A DNA stretch of 41,951 bases from Flavobacteriales bacterium BRH_c54 (GTDB lineage: Bacteria > Bacteroidota > Bacteroidia > Flavobacteriales_E > Vicingaceae), in the NCBI GenBank assembly GCA_000961845.1, contig LADZ01000037.1:1-41951 (forward strand), written 5' to 3'. The notes under the pieces are model-generated. The model had not been told where the DNA came from and made no database searches. It was given only the letters and a program-made list of their open reading frames with translations. Positions 17,401-25,600 of the stretch are shown here, in pieces. Position 1 is the stretch's first letter. Each line of letters starts with the position of its first letter. The translations under genes and the position numbers were made by a program.

Positions 17401-17794
17401 CATTTTGAGAGAATCTTCTGGCAGTTTCTTTCATTACTGCAAAAACTTCGGGTTGAATTTCCAATAAGGCTTCTTCAATTTGAGTAAGCACTTGCTTGTC
17501 TAATTCATCAATTTCAGCATAAATTTTTTCTTTTTCGCTAATGCTTAGTGATGCATCCGTCTCAATTTTTTGCTTTAATTCTTCAATTTGATTTTCCAGC
17601 GTACTGGTTTTCTCTTTAATTTTTTCTTTGAAATAAGTTGTTTTTGCTCTTAATTCATCATTGCTTAATGAACTTAGCTGAGGGTAAACAGCTGCAACTT
17701 TATCTATAATTGGAGATAATTCTTTTATATCTCTATCTTTTTTACTTCCTAAAAATGTTTTTAGTACTTTACCTAATAATCCTTCTGCTGACAT
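14456..17794 (-). CDS. secA: Preprotein translocase ATPase SecA
   Basis: The 1112-residue product is the SecA motor that drives proteins through SecYEG. Visible signatures are the Walker A segment MMTGEGKTL (197-205), the [12 protein letters not shown] helicase box, [23 protein letters not shown] and [13 protein letters not shown]. The C-terminus carries the zinc-binding SEC-C motif [13 protein letters not shown], with Cys1096, Cys1098, Cys1107 and His1108. It is about 200 residues longer than E. coli SecA. The extra length comes from a coiled-coil insertion at about 60-110 and another in the preprotein-binding region, both usual in Bacteroidota. The PagL-like gene overlaps its 3' end. A TAAATTTG -7-like element lies upstream at 17885-17892. 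Confidence 0.97.
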   Translation of the reverse strand: MSAEGLLGKVLKTFLGSKKDRDIKELSPIIDKVAAVYPQLSSLSNDELRAKTTYFKEKIKEKTSTLENQIEELKQKIETDASLSISEKEKIYAEIDELDKQVLTQIEEALLEIQPEVFAVMKETARRFSQNETIEVTASQMDRDIAAIKDNVEINGDKATYYNSWLAAGSEIVWDMVHYDVQLIGGSVLHQGKIAEMMTGEGKTLVGTLPVYLNALAGRGVHLVTVNDYLAKRDSEWMAPLFEFHGLTVDCIDKHQPNSPERRKAYLADITYGTNNEFGFDYLRDNMARSPEDLVQRKHHYAIVDEVDSVLIDDARTPLIISGPTPKGDKHEFYELKPRVEKLMAAQKAFVNTALTQAKKLLAPAINNEKLSKEALEEGGLALLRAHRGLPKNKALIKFLSEHGIKAILQKTENFYMQDQNKEMHKADAELFFIIDEKSNSVELTDKGIDLITGTGDDPNFFILPDIGSEVAKLEKSVSNEKEKLAEKDKVIQDYSIKAERIHTINQLLKAYAMFENDVEYVVMDNKVKIVDEQTGRIMDGRRYSDGLHQAIEAKENVKIEAATQTYATVTLQNYFRMYHKLSGMTGTAETESQEFWDIYKLDVVVIPTNRPIQRKDKEDLVYKTTREKYNAIIDEIVALVEAKRPVLVGTTSVEISELLGRMLKMKGIKHNVLNAKLHQREAEIVAEAGKPGAVTIATNMAGRGTDIKLGEGVKEVGGLAIVGTERHDSRRVDRQLRGRAGRQGDPGSSQFFVSLEDNLMRLFNSERIIKLMDRMGIEEGEVIQHSMVSKSIERAQKKVEENNFGIRKRLLEYDDIMNAQREVIYTKRRKALFGERLGVEISNMIYDIAEALVEENQEMRDFENFQLDLIRYLSIESPVDEKTFLESKPEELTEDIHELAYNHYLRKSEALAETAFPVIKDVYENQGATYENILVPITDGIKSLNVPTPLQKAYESQGKELVKSIEKGVILAIIDDNWKEHLREMDDLKQSVQNAVHEQKDPLLIYKFEAFKLFQSILLKMNKEIGSFLMKCGLPKSKDGEIKAKEATPAPKSDLDKLETSRPDNAGNPAQPNQQEKPKAQPVRVEKKVGRNDLCPCGSGKKYKQCHGKLE

Positions 17795-18024
17795 TATATG
17801 TTTTTATTTTTCTATTGGTTGTCAAAATGATTACCAAAATAAAAATTTCTTTGGTTTTCTGTCATATTGACTTAGTTGAACCGACAAATTTAGCTAATTA
17901 AATTTTAAGTGATGATTTTTAAGTTAATTTAATAACACAAGATTTAAGTAAATTGCTGCTGTTAAAAAAAGCTAACATTTTTGTTTTATCTAAGGTTTGA
18001 GTAATGGCTTTTTTAGTTTTTACC

Positions 18025-18032
18025 TACATTTG
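18025..18032 (+). promoter_or_regulatory. Candidate -7 promoter element TACATTTG for the M23 peptidase gene
   Basis: TACATTTG matches TAnnTTTG and lies about 32 bases before the ATG at 18064. A TTTG occurs at 17996-17999, but the spacing of 25 bases is longer than usual. The 269-base gap between secA and this gene holds divergent promoter elements and nothing else I can recognise. Confidence 0.4.
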
Positions 18033-18063
18033 TCAAAATATTTTCATTAGAAGAATAAAATAA

Positions 18064-18930
18064 ATGAGTCGCCCAAAGAAAAAGAAGTTTCAAAAACTGA
18101 AGCATAAGTACCGTTTGGTAATTCTGAACGATGATACTTTTGAAGAAAAAGTTTCACTTCGTCTATCCAGACTTAATGTGTTTTCTATTGTTGGCGTTTC
18201 TATCATTTTTTTAATTACTGCCGTTACTTTGCTAATTGCTTTTACTCCAATTAGAGAGTTTATTCCGGGTTATGCCAATGTAAATGTTAGAAAAACAGGA
18301 CTTCAAAATGCGCTTAAAGTAGATTCTATGGAAGTTGTTTTGGCAGAAAAACAGTTGTATATTGATAACATTAAAAACATTATTCAGGGTAATCCTATAG
18401 ATTTTAATCAGGAAACACATATAGATTCTAGTTTAGATTATAAAAGTATTACCAATCTTAGGAGTCAGGAAGATTCTATTTTAAGAACCATGGTAGAAAC
18501 CGAGGAAAAATATAACCTTTTTGCTTCGGCAAATAAAAATCCATCTACCATAAGCAGTTTTATTTTTTATAGTCCGCTAAAAGGTACCATTACCAATTCA
18601 TTTAACATGAAATCTACCAATAAACATTTGGGAACTGATATTGTGGCACCTAAAAATGAACCTATAAAAGCTACCCTAGAAGGAACCGTAATTTTTGCCG
18701 AGTGGACTAATGAATCAGGATATGTTATTCAGTTACAACACGAAAACAATTTAATTTCAGTTTACAAACACAATTCTATTTTACATAAAAAAGTTGGCGA
18801 CAGGGTAAGTGCCGGAGAAATTATTGCCATTATTGGAAATACCGGAGAATTTTCGTCAGGTCCTCACTTACATTTTGAATTGTGGTACAATGGTATTCCG
18901 CTAAACCCTGAGGAATATATTTCTTTTTAA
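18064..18930 (+). CDS. M23-family (LytM) peptidoglycan metallopeptidase, membrane-anchored
   Basis: The 288-residue protein has a basic cytoplasmic start, one membrane helix (about 40-61), a helical linker (about 75-155) and a C-terminal LytM domain (about 170-288). The zinc site is complete: His188 and Asp192 in HLGTD and His270 in the HLH motif (GPHLHFEL), with His236 (YKH) and His268 as catalytic histidines. It should act in the periplasm on peptide cross-links of peptidoglycan, either directly or in cell-wall remodelling during growth and division. It is transcribed divergently from secA and alone. The intact active site argues against a purely regulatory EnvC-like protein. Confidence 0.88.
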   Translation: MSRPKKKKFQKLKHKYRLVILNDDTFEEKVSLRLSRLNVFSIVGVSIIFLITAVTLLIAFTPIREFIPGYANVNVRKTGLQNALKVDSMEVVLAEKQLYIDNIKNIIQGNPIDFNQETHIDSSLDYKSITNLRSQEDSILRTMVETEEKYNLFASANKNPSTISSFIFYSPLKGTITNSFNMKSTNKHLGTDIVAPKNEPIKATLEGTVIFAEWTNESGYVIQLQHENNLISVYKHNSILHKKVGDRVSAGEIIAIIGNTGEFSSGPHLHFELWYNGIPLNPEEYISF

Positions 18931-18943
18931 ATATACAACAAAA

Positions 18944-18969
18944 AACCCGACCAAAAACTTGATCGGGTT
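18944..18969 (-). terminator. Intrinsic terminator of the acyl-CoA dehydrogenase gene
   Basis: AACCCGA (18944-18950) pairs with TCGGGTT (18963-18969) around a short loop. On the minus strand the GC-containing stem is followed by a run of six T residues. It lies 24 bases after the acyl-CoA dehydrogenase stop. The plus-strand side lacks a T tract, so it would serve the M23 gene poorly. Confidence 0.75.
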
Positions 18970-18992
18970 ATGTAAGTAGTTATGAATTATAA

Positions 18993-20192
18993 TTAACTAA
19001 ACTGAGTACCATCATTCTTAAAAGCACTAATTCCGGTAATATCCATACCTGTAATTAACAAGTGAATATCATGAGTGCCTTCGTAAGTAATTACCGACTC
19101 CAAGTTAGCCATGTGTCGCATAATAGAATACTCACTAGTAATACCCATTGCTCCATGTATTTGACGAGCTTCTCTGGCAATTTTAAGTGCCATATCCACA
19201 TTGTTACGTTTCGCCATAGAAATTTGTGCTGAAGTAGCTTTACCTTCATTTCGTAACACGCCCAAACGCCAAGTTAATAACTGTGCTTTAGTAATTTCAG
19301 TAAGCATTTCAGCTAATTTCTTTTGTGTCAACTGAAAAGAAGCAATAGGCACTCCAAATTGCTCACGCTCTTTAGAATAACGAAGTGCTGAATCATAACA
19401 ATCCATTGCTGCACCTATAGCTCCCCAAGCAATACCATAACGAGCTGAATCTAAACAACCAAGAGGTGCTCCTAATCCGGATTTATTAGGTAATAAATTT
19501 TCTTTAGGGACTTTTACATTATCAAAAACTAACTCTCCGGTAATAGATGCTCTCAACGACCATTTATCATGTGTTTCGGGAGTAGTAAAGCCTTCCATTC
19601 CTCTTTCTACCAATAATCCGTGAATTCTACCTTCTTCGCTTTTCGCCCAAACTACTGCTACATCAGCAATAGGAGCATTGGTAATCCACATTTTAGCTCC
19701 ATTTAATAAATAATGGTCGCCCATATCTTTAAAATTGGTCACCATTCCACCCGGATTTGAACCATGGTCAGGCTCAGTTAATCCAAAACATCCCATAAAT
19801 TCTCCTGTAGCCAATTTGGGTAAAAAACGCATTTTTTGTTCTTCATTGCCGTATTTCCAAATAGGATACATAACCAATGAACTTTGTACAGATGAAGTAG
19901 AACGAACTCCTGAATCGCATCTTTCTAATTCTTGCATAATTAATCCGTAAGCAATTTGGTCTAAGCCAGGCCCACCATATTCTTCTGGAATATAAGGTCC
20001 GAAACCACCAACTTCTGCTAATCCCGGAATAATTTGTTTTGGGAATTCTGCTTTTTGAGCATATTCTTCAATAATTGGAGAAACATCTTTTTTTATCCAT
20101 GCTCTTACCGTATCCCTAATCAATTTGTGTTCTTCCGTTAAAAGCTCATCTAAATTATAATAATCAGGAGCTTGAAATCTATCGTCTGCCAT
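18993..20192 (-). CDS. Acyl-CoA dehydrogenase, glutaryl-CoA dehydrogenase type
   Basis: The 399-residue flavoprotein matches glutaryl-CoA dehydrogenase more closely than straight-chain acyl-CoA dehydrogenases. It shows RSTSSVQSSLVMYPI (Arg97 and Ser101, positions that bind the glutaryl carboxylate in GcdH), CFGLTEPDHGSNPGGM, ARYGIAWGAIGAA, REQFGVPIASFQLTQKKLA, and TYEGTHDIH with the catalytic base Glu371. The expected reaction is FAD-dependent oxidation and decarboxylation of glutaryl-CoA to crotonyl-CoA, in lysine and tryptophan degradation. No other gene of that pathway is nearby, so the substrate rests on motif similarity. It is transcribed alone, with its own terminator downstream and a TATTTTTG element upstream. 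Confidence 0.87.
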   Translation of the reverse strand: MADDRFQAPDYYNLDELLTEEHKLIRDTVRAWIKKDVSPIIEEYAQKAEFPKQIIPGLAEVGGFGPYIPEEYGGPGLDQIAYGLIMQELERCDSGVRSTSSVQSSLVMYPIWKYGNEEQKMRFLPKLATGEFMGCFGLTEPDHGSNPGGMVTNFKDMGDHYLLNGAKMWITNAPIADVAVVWAKSEEGRIHGLLVERGMEGFTTPETHDKWSLRASITGELVFDNVKVPKENLLPNKSGLGAPLGCLDSARYGIAWGAIGAAMDCYDSALRYSKEREQFGVPIASFQLTQKKLAEMLTEITKAQLLTWRLGVLRNEGKATSAQISMAKRNNVDMALKIAREARQIHGAMGITSEYSIMRHMANLESVITYEGTHDIHLLITGMDITGISAFKNDGTQFS

Positions 20193-20217
20193 TTTTAGTT
20201 TAATTAAAATTGAAGCC

Positions 20218-20225
20218 CAAAAATA
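20218..20225 (-). promoter_or_regulatory. Candidate -7 promoter element TATTTTTG for the acyl-CoA dehydrogenase gene
   Basis: Read on the minus strand, TATTTTTG fits TAnnTTTG and lies 26 bases before the ATG at 20192. A proper -33 TTTG is not evident in the AT-rich upstream DNA. Confidence 0.35.
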
Positions 20226-20290
20226 ATTAAACTAAAAAGAATTATTATGTTAAAAATCATAATTGTTTTTAGTTTAAAAAAAATGATATA

Positions 20291-22657
20291 TTACCTTTTC
20301 TTCAACACATTGAATTTTCGGATAAGTTCACTACCGTATTCATCAACAAGTGTTAACAAATGTTCTCCGGACGCTAATTGAATATCAATTTTATGTTCTC
20401 CTGTAGTTTGAGCAATAAATACATCATCAATATGCCAAAAAATGGTAGCATTAGGATTGGCATGAGCTACTTCAAAAATTACTTTACCTCTTGTACCATC
20501 TAATAATTTAGGGATAAAAACAGCAGTAAGATTTTCGGGGTAAATGATGCCCATTTTTACAGTAGTGTTTTCATAGCAATTATTTAATAATGGCGGAAGT
20601 GATTTGTAATTTGGATTTTTTGTCTTATAAAACAACTCCATAATAGGAGGCAATACCATCCATTTTTTAATTTGCATATCAGTTACTGAATAACATTCAT
20701 CATTCACACGAAATTGCTTACTTTTATCTAAATAAACCAATTTGTGGTAAGGACAAACCTTAGATTTTATACCTGAATTTGGAGCCCAAATGGTATCTGC
20801 TTTTTCACAATTATTTCCATACAGATAGCCACTTTTGGAACATACCGCCAACTGAGATAAGTTGTTATATGGAGGTTCAAACCAAGTTGTTTGCGGTAAT
20901 TTTTTAAATACTTCAAATAAGATGGGCGCAGCAACCAATGTACCTGTTAACCCCGGACGACCTTCTCCATCAGCATTTCCTACCCAAACGCTTACGGTAT
21001 ATTCCGGAGTAGTTCCTACCGCCCAAGCATCTCTATGTCCAAAGCTGGTACCTGTTTTCCAAGCTACTTTTTTAGAAGAAGTAAAATGTTCCCAGCCTTT
21101 TTCCTCTCTCGGACGATGAACATTTGCTAATATCTCATAAGTTTGCCAAATGCTGGAAACATCATATAAATAATATTGTTTCAACTCCTCTTTTTGAGAC
21201 AGTACACTATCATTTGCTATAAAATAAGGCATACGATAATCGTTGGTATTATACTGATAATCATATTTTCTAAAATTGTTTAATACCCTCGACCAACTGG
21301 AATAAACGCCATTTAACTCCCACAAATTGGTTTCTGCTCCTCCTAAAATAATAGACAATCCATAGTGATTTACCGGTTTTTTTATAGTGGTAAAGCCTAA
21401 TTTTTGTACGTTGTCATAGAATTTTTCTAACCCATAGCTACGTAATAATTTTACTGCCGGAATATTTAACGAGCGTGTTAGCGCATTACTTGCAGGTACA
21501 GCACCATCATAAGTTCTATCAAAATTTTGTGGTGCGTAACCCGAAATTCTTGTGGGAACATCAGGCACCAATGCATCAGCTAATAATTCGCCTTCATTAA
21601 ACAACGCTCCATACAAAAAAGGTTTTAAAATACTTCCAGAACTACGAGGAGCAGTAATAATATCTACCTTAACACCCGACTCTTCATGCTTACAATCGGA
21701 ATTTCCGACATACGCCAATACTTTTCCACTGTTTACTTCTGTAACTAAAATAGCCAAATTATGTACTTCATTTTGGCTGAGTAAACGATGATAATTAGAA
21801 GCAATTTGATTCAGTTGTTCTTGTAAGTGTAAGTTGACAGTGGTTTGAATGTTTTCTCCCTGATGTCCTTCTTTAATTAATCGGGTGAGTAAATGGGGTG
21901 TAATTTGAGGAAGCGAATGCGGTTTTGTTGGTAATTCTTCTGCTTTAGCCAATTCAGTAGTTTCAGCATCTATAATACCTTTTAGCTGTAATTTATCCAA
22001 CAAACGATTACGTTTTTTGAGTAGTAATTCATGATTTTTCCCGGGATAAATTAATGCAGGCGCATTAGGTAATACTGCCAATGTAGCTGTTTCTCCCCAT
22101 GATAATTTATCAGGTGAACGTCCATAATAACGCCACGCAGCTGCATCTAACCCTACTACATTTCCGCCAAAAGGAGCGTGAGACGTATAAAGTGTCAAGA
22201 TTTCTTTTTTGCTTTTAGAGATTTCTAGCCTTGTTGCCAAAATCATTTCATAACTCTTTTCCAAAATGGTTCGAGGTTGTTGGCGAGATAAACGAATTAC
22301 CTGCATCGTAATAGTACTCCCTCCACTTTTTATCTTTCCTGAGGTAATATTTTGCCACAATGCTCTTAGTACAGAAACAGGATTTACTCCTGGGTGATAT
22401 TCAAAATATTCATCTTCGAAATGAATAATGCACTGTTTAAATTTTTCAGGAACAACAGAATTTTCGGGAAATCGCCATTGACCATCCGTTGCAATACTAG
22501 CAGCTAACAAATTACCATTGGCATCTTCAAGAATAGTACTGGTAGGTTGTTTAAATAATTGCTTGGGAAGGAGAAAAGCATAAAAAGTTAATAGAACAAT
22601 GCTTATGATTACTAACTTTTTATGCTTTAAAATAATTTTTTTAATGTAATTATACAT
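20291..22657 (-). CDS. pbpC: Penicillin-binding protein 1C (glycosyltransferase/transpeptidase)
   Basis: I use the ATG at 22657, two bases after the stop of the upstream macroglobulin gene. An upstream in-frame ATG at 22681 would add eight residues overlapping that gene. Of the 788 residues, about 10-30 form a membrane anchor. The glycosyltransferase 51 domain shows HFEDEYF (Glu81) and GGSTITMQ. The transpeptidase domain shows SILK (Ser342, Lys345), SLN (396-398) and KTGTS (534-538). A PBP1C-type C-terminal domain follows. The protein polymerises and cross-links peptidoglycan at the periplasmic face. Pairing with an alpha-2-macroglobulin gene is a known arrangement for pbpC. Confidence 0.93.
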   Translation of the reverse strand: MYNYIKKIILKHKKLVIISIVLLTFYAFLLPKQLFKQPTSTILEDANGNLLAASIATDGQWRFPENSVVPEKFKQCIIHFEDEYFEYHPGVNPVSVLRALWQNITSGKIKSGGSTITMQVIRLSRQQPRTILEKSYEMILATRLEISKSKKEILTLYTSHAPFGGNVVGLDAAAWRYYGRSPDKLSWGETATLAVLPNAPALIYPGKNHELLLKKRNRLLDKLQLKGIIDAETTELAKAEELPTKPHSLPQITPHLLTRLIKEGHQGENIQTTVNLHLQEQLNQIASNYHRLLSQNEVHNLAILVTEVNSGKVLAYVGNSDCKHEESGVKVDIITAPRSSGSILKPFLYGALFNEGELLADALVPDVPTRISGYAPQNFDRTYDGAVPASNALTRSLNIPAVKLLRSYGLEKFYDNVQKLGFTTIKKPVNHYGLSIILGGAETNLWELNGVYSSWSRVLNNFRKYDYQYNTNDYRMPYFIANDSVLSQKEELKQYYLYDVSSIWQTYEILANVHRPREEKGWEHFTSSKKVAWKTGTSFGHRDAWAVGTTPEYTVSVWVGNADGEGRPGLTGTLVAAPILFEVFKKLPQTTWFEPPYNNLSQLAVCSKSGYLYGNNCEKADTIWAPNSGIKSKVCPYHKLVYLDKSKQFRVNDECYSVTDMQIKKWMVLPPIMELFYKTKNPNYKSLPPLLNNCYENTTVKMGIIYPENLTAVFIPKLLDGTRGKVIFEVAHANPNATIFWHIDDVFIAQTTGEHKIDIQLASGEHLLTLVDEYGSELIRKFNVLKKR

Positions 22658-22659
22658 CT

Positions 22660-25600
22660 TTACTGCACTACTTCCACCCATTTACCACCTTTTTTGGCAT
22701 TGATTTCATTGTCGTACATGGCTTCACAATAAACTGTCGGTAAATAAAACTTACCCAAATACGAAGCATTTAGCAACACCCTAAATCGTTTGGTTTTGTT
22801 TTTATCAATATCAAAATATAGGTAAACTCTGTCATCACGAATATCTTGATAAGTGGGAACATCAGCAATTTTATTGGTCTCTACTAAATCCATACGGGTA
22901 TTTCTAATTTCCCAACCCGATGGAAAAATTTGATGCAATGCCATTTCTCTGTAATGGGTTCTTATTCCCGGATGTTGGAAAGTAACCTCTGCAATAAAGT
23001 CCATACCTTGTTTCAATTGGTCAACACTTATTTCATTTTCATTCATGTCGAGGTATTTCACATTCATTTTCAGGTCATTTTCAGCAGAACTATTATCTCC
23101 TTCCAATGGAATTCCTTTTAAAGTAAGACTAATAAACAAAGTTTGGTTGGTGTTGTTTTTAATCTTAATGCTCTCTTCTTTTCCGGCTTTTACAGCGAGT
23201 TTATCCTGAGCAATACTTGCAGTAGTTTTTACATTTTTTGCTTTGTCGTTATTGTTGTAAATATCGAAATTCAGCTCAGAAGGTGTTCCTGTAACCCCAA
23301 CAAATTTAGCAATAGCCATTAAACTATAAGCAGTGGTTTGTGTACTAAACCATCTTTCTGAACCTAATTGTTTAGCAAGGTCTTTCAGTACTTTTTGTCC
23401 TGTAGTTTTTTCTCCCATTAAGGTTAACGTTTCCAAAATCATGGCTTGGTCACGTTCTGAACTTCCATACGTATAACTTAATTCTTTATACGATTCAACC
23501 GTAGTTGAAATGTTTTCAATTAATTTTTTAGCTACGCTTGATTTTCCTGCTAGTTCATAAGCAGCCGCCAAACGCCATTTAGCCGAAACTGATAATTGCT
23601 TCATCTCTTTCATTCTATTCATAGCTCCTAATGCAGGCTTTTTGGCTAAGGCTAATGTATATAAACGATAGGCTTGCATTAATTCATCGTTTTGACCATA
23701 GTAGTAATAGTTGTTTTTATTGACACCGCGAGACTGCCAAGCATTTGCCAATTTGGTTTGATATTTAATCCAATTAGATAAAAATCCTGTCGGCAAACTA
23801 TAACCCTTTGCTTGAGCTTCTAACATAAAGTGTCCGGCATAACTACTTCCCCAGTCGTTGGTATTGGTATTTCCTTGCCAATAACTTAATCCACCATCAG
23901 ACAATTGGAATTTCTTTATTTTATTAATTCCTTCTCGGATGTTAAATTCAATTTCGGCTTTTTGTTTTTGGTCTAAATCCAATAAACTGCTTAAATACAA
24001 TTGAGGAAAAACGCCCGATGTGGTTTGCTCCAAACATCCATGAGGATATCGGATTAAATATTGCAAACGCTTTTCTAAATTAATTGGAGGAATTTTTGAA
24101 ACTTCAATAGTCCCTTTATTTGTTCCTCTCATTCCTATAGGCATATAAGTAGATTCCCAAGTTTTTCCGGGTTCTACCATGGCATTAATTACCGAAGTAA
24201 TTTCAGGGTTTGCCGGCTTAACATTAATTTCAAAATCGTAAGTAGCGATTTCATTACCACTTTTAGCGGTAACTTTTACTTTTCCAACACCTAAGGCTTC
24301 AGCAACTTTTAAATCAAAATTTACCACTTCATCACCTTCGCGTGAGAAAGTAAGTTCTTGTGTTTTACTTCCTGTAATTTTAAGTAAACTGTTTGTTTCT
24401 ATTTTTACGGAAACTTTTTTTACTTTTTTGTCCATGGCAAAAACAGTTACAGGCAATTTCACTTCTTCATTAGGACTTAATGTTCGAGGCAAGGTAGCCA
24501 ATACCATTAAAGGCTTTTTTACCGGAGTGGTTTTTTCTGCTGATCCATAAGCTCCTTGATTACCTGTTACTACCATTGTCCTTACCGAACCAACATAATT
24601 AGGCATTTTAAACGTATGTGTTTTTGAACTTCCTTTTTCGATAGTAAAAGGTCCTGCATAAATTACCACAGGTTTAAACCTATTGGCTTTCGGACCACCT
24701 TTGGCATTAATGTAATCATCCCCACCTAAAGCTAGTAACCCTGCCATTTCTCCCGAAAAAGCATTCATCACATACTTGTACATATCCCAAGTTTTAACAC
24801 CTAAGGCTTCTCGAGCATAAAATGTTTCCCATGGATTAGGCGTTTTAAATCGGGTTAAGTCCAACAACCCATCATCCACAATAGCAATGGTGTAAGTCAT
24901 TTTTTTACCTTCTTGTTCACTTACCGTTACTTTAAAATCACTTTCAGGGGCTAATTCTTCCGGCATTTTAATAACAGGATTAAGATGTGTGGCTTTATCC
25001 TCCACAGCAATAGACTGAATGCCATACAAACGTATAGGCAAGTCATTTTCCACTTGGTTATGTGGTTGAATCAACGTTACATTTACATAAACGTTAGGAG
25101 CCATATCGGCAGTAGCTTTAAACGTAAAAGTGTTGTTATCTGCAGAAACATCTACCCATTTTTTCTCAATAACAGATGATCCTGACTCTACACTTAGCAA
25201 TGCTCTTCCTGTTTTTGCATTAGGTAATTCAATTTTTACTTCATCACCTACTTGGTACACTTTTTTATCACAACTAAAAGAAAGCATTTCGGCACCACCC
25301 GGATTATCTCCTGAATTGCTGTCCCACCAACCGGAATAAGACATATAAAAAGTTTGTCCGGTACTATGTCCGGTAACAGGATCGGTAACAATTATCAATT
25401 TTCTTCCCCAATAATCTCTATCAAATTTCATATCAAAAATGGCTTTTCCATTAGTGGTATTGATGTACTCTTCTTTGATTAAATTTTTAGAACGATTGGC
25501 AACATACCTTGCTAAATCATAATTATCTGAGCGTTCCCACCACCAACTCCAATACACATCATAAATTTCAATTTTTACTTTCTGACGGCTGACAGGCTTG

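Noticed and set aside
17710-17901. Small plus-strand hydrophobic frame over the secA start
   Set aside because: It is antisense to the secA N-terminus and the AT-rich upstream DNA, which gives hydrophobic residues by composition alone.
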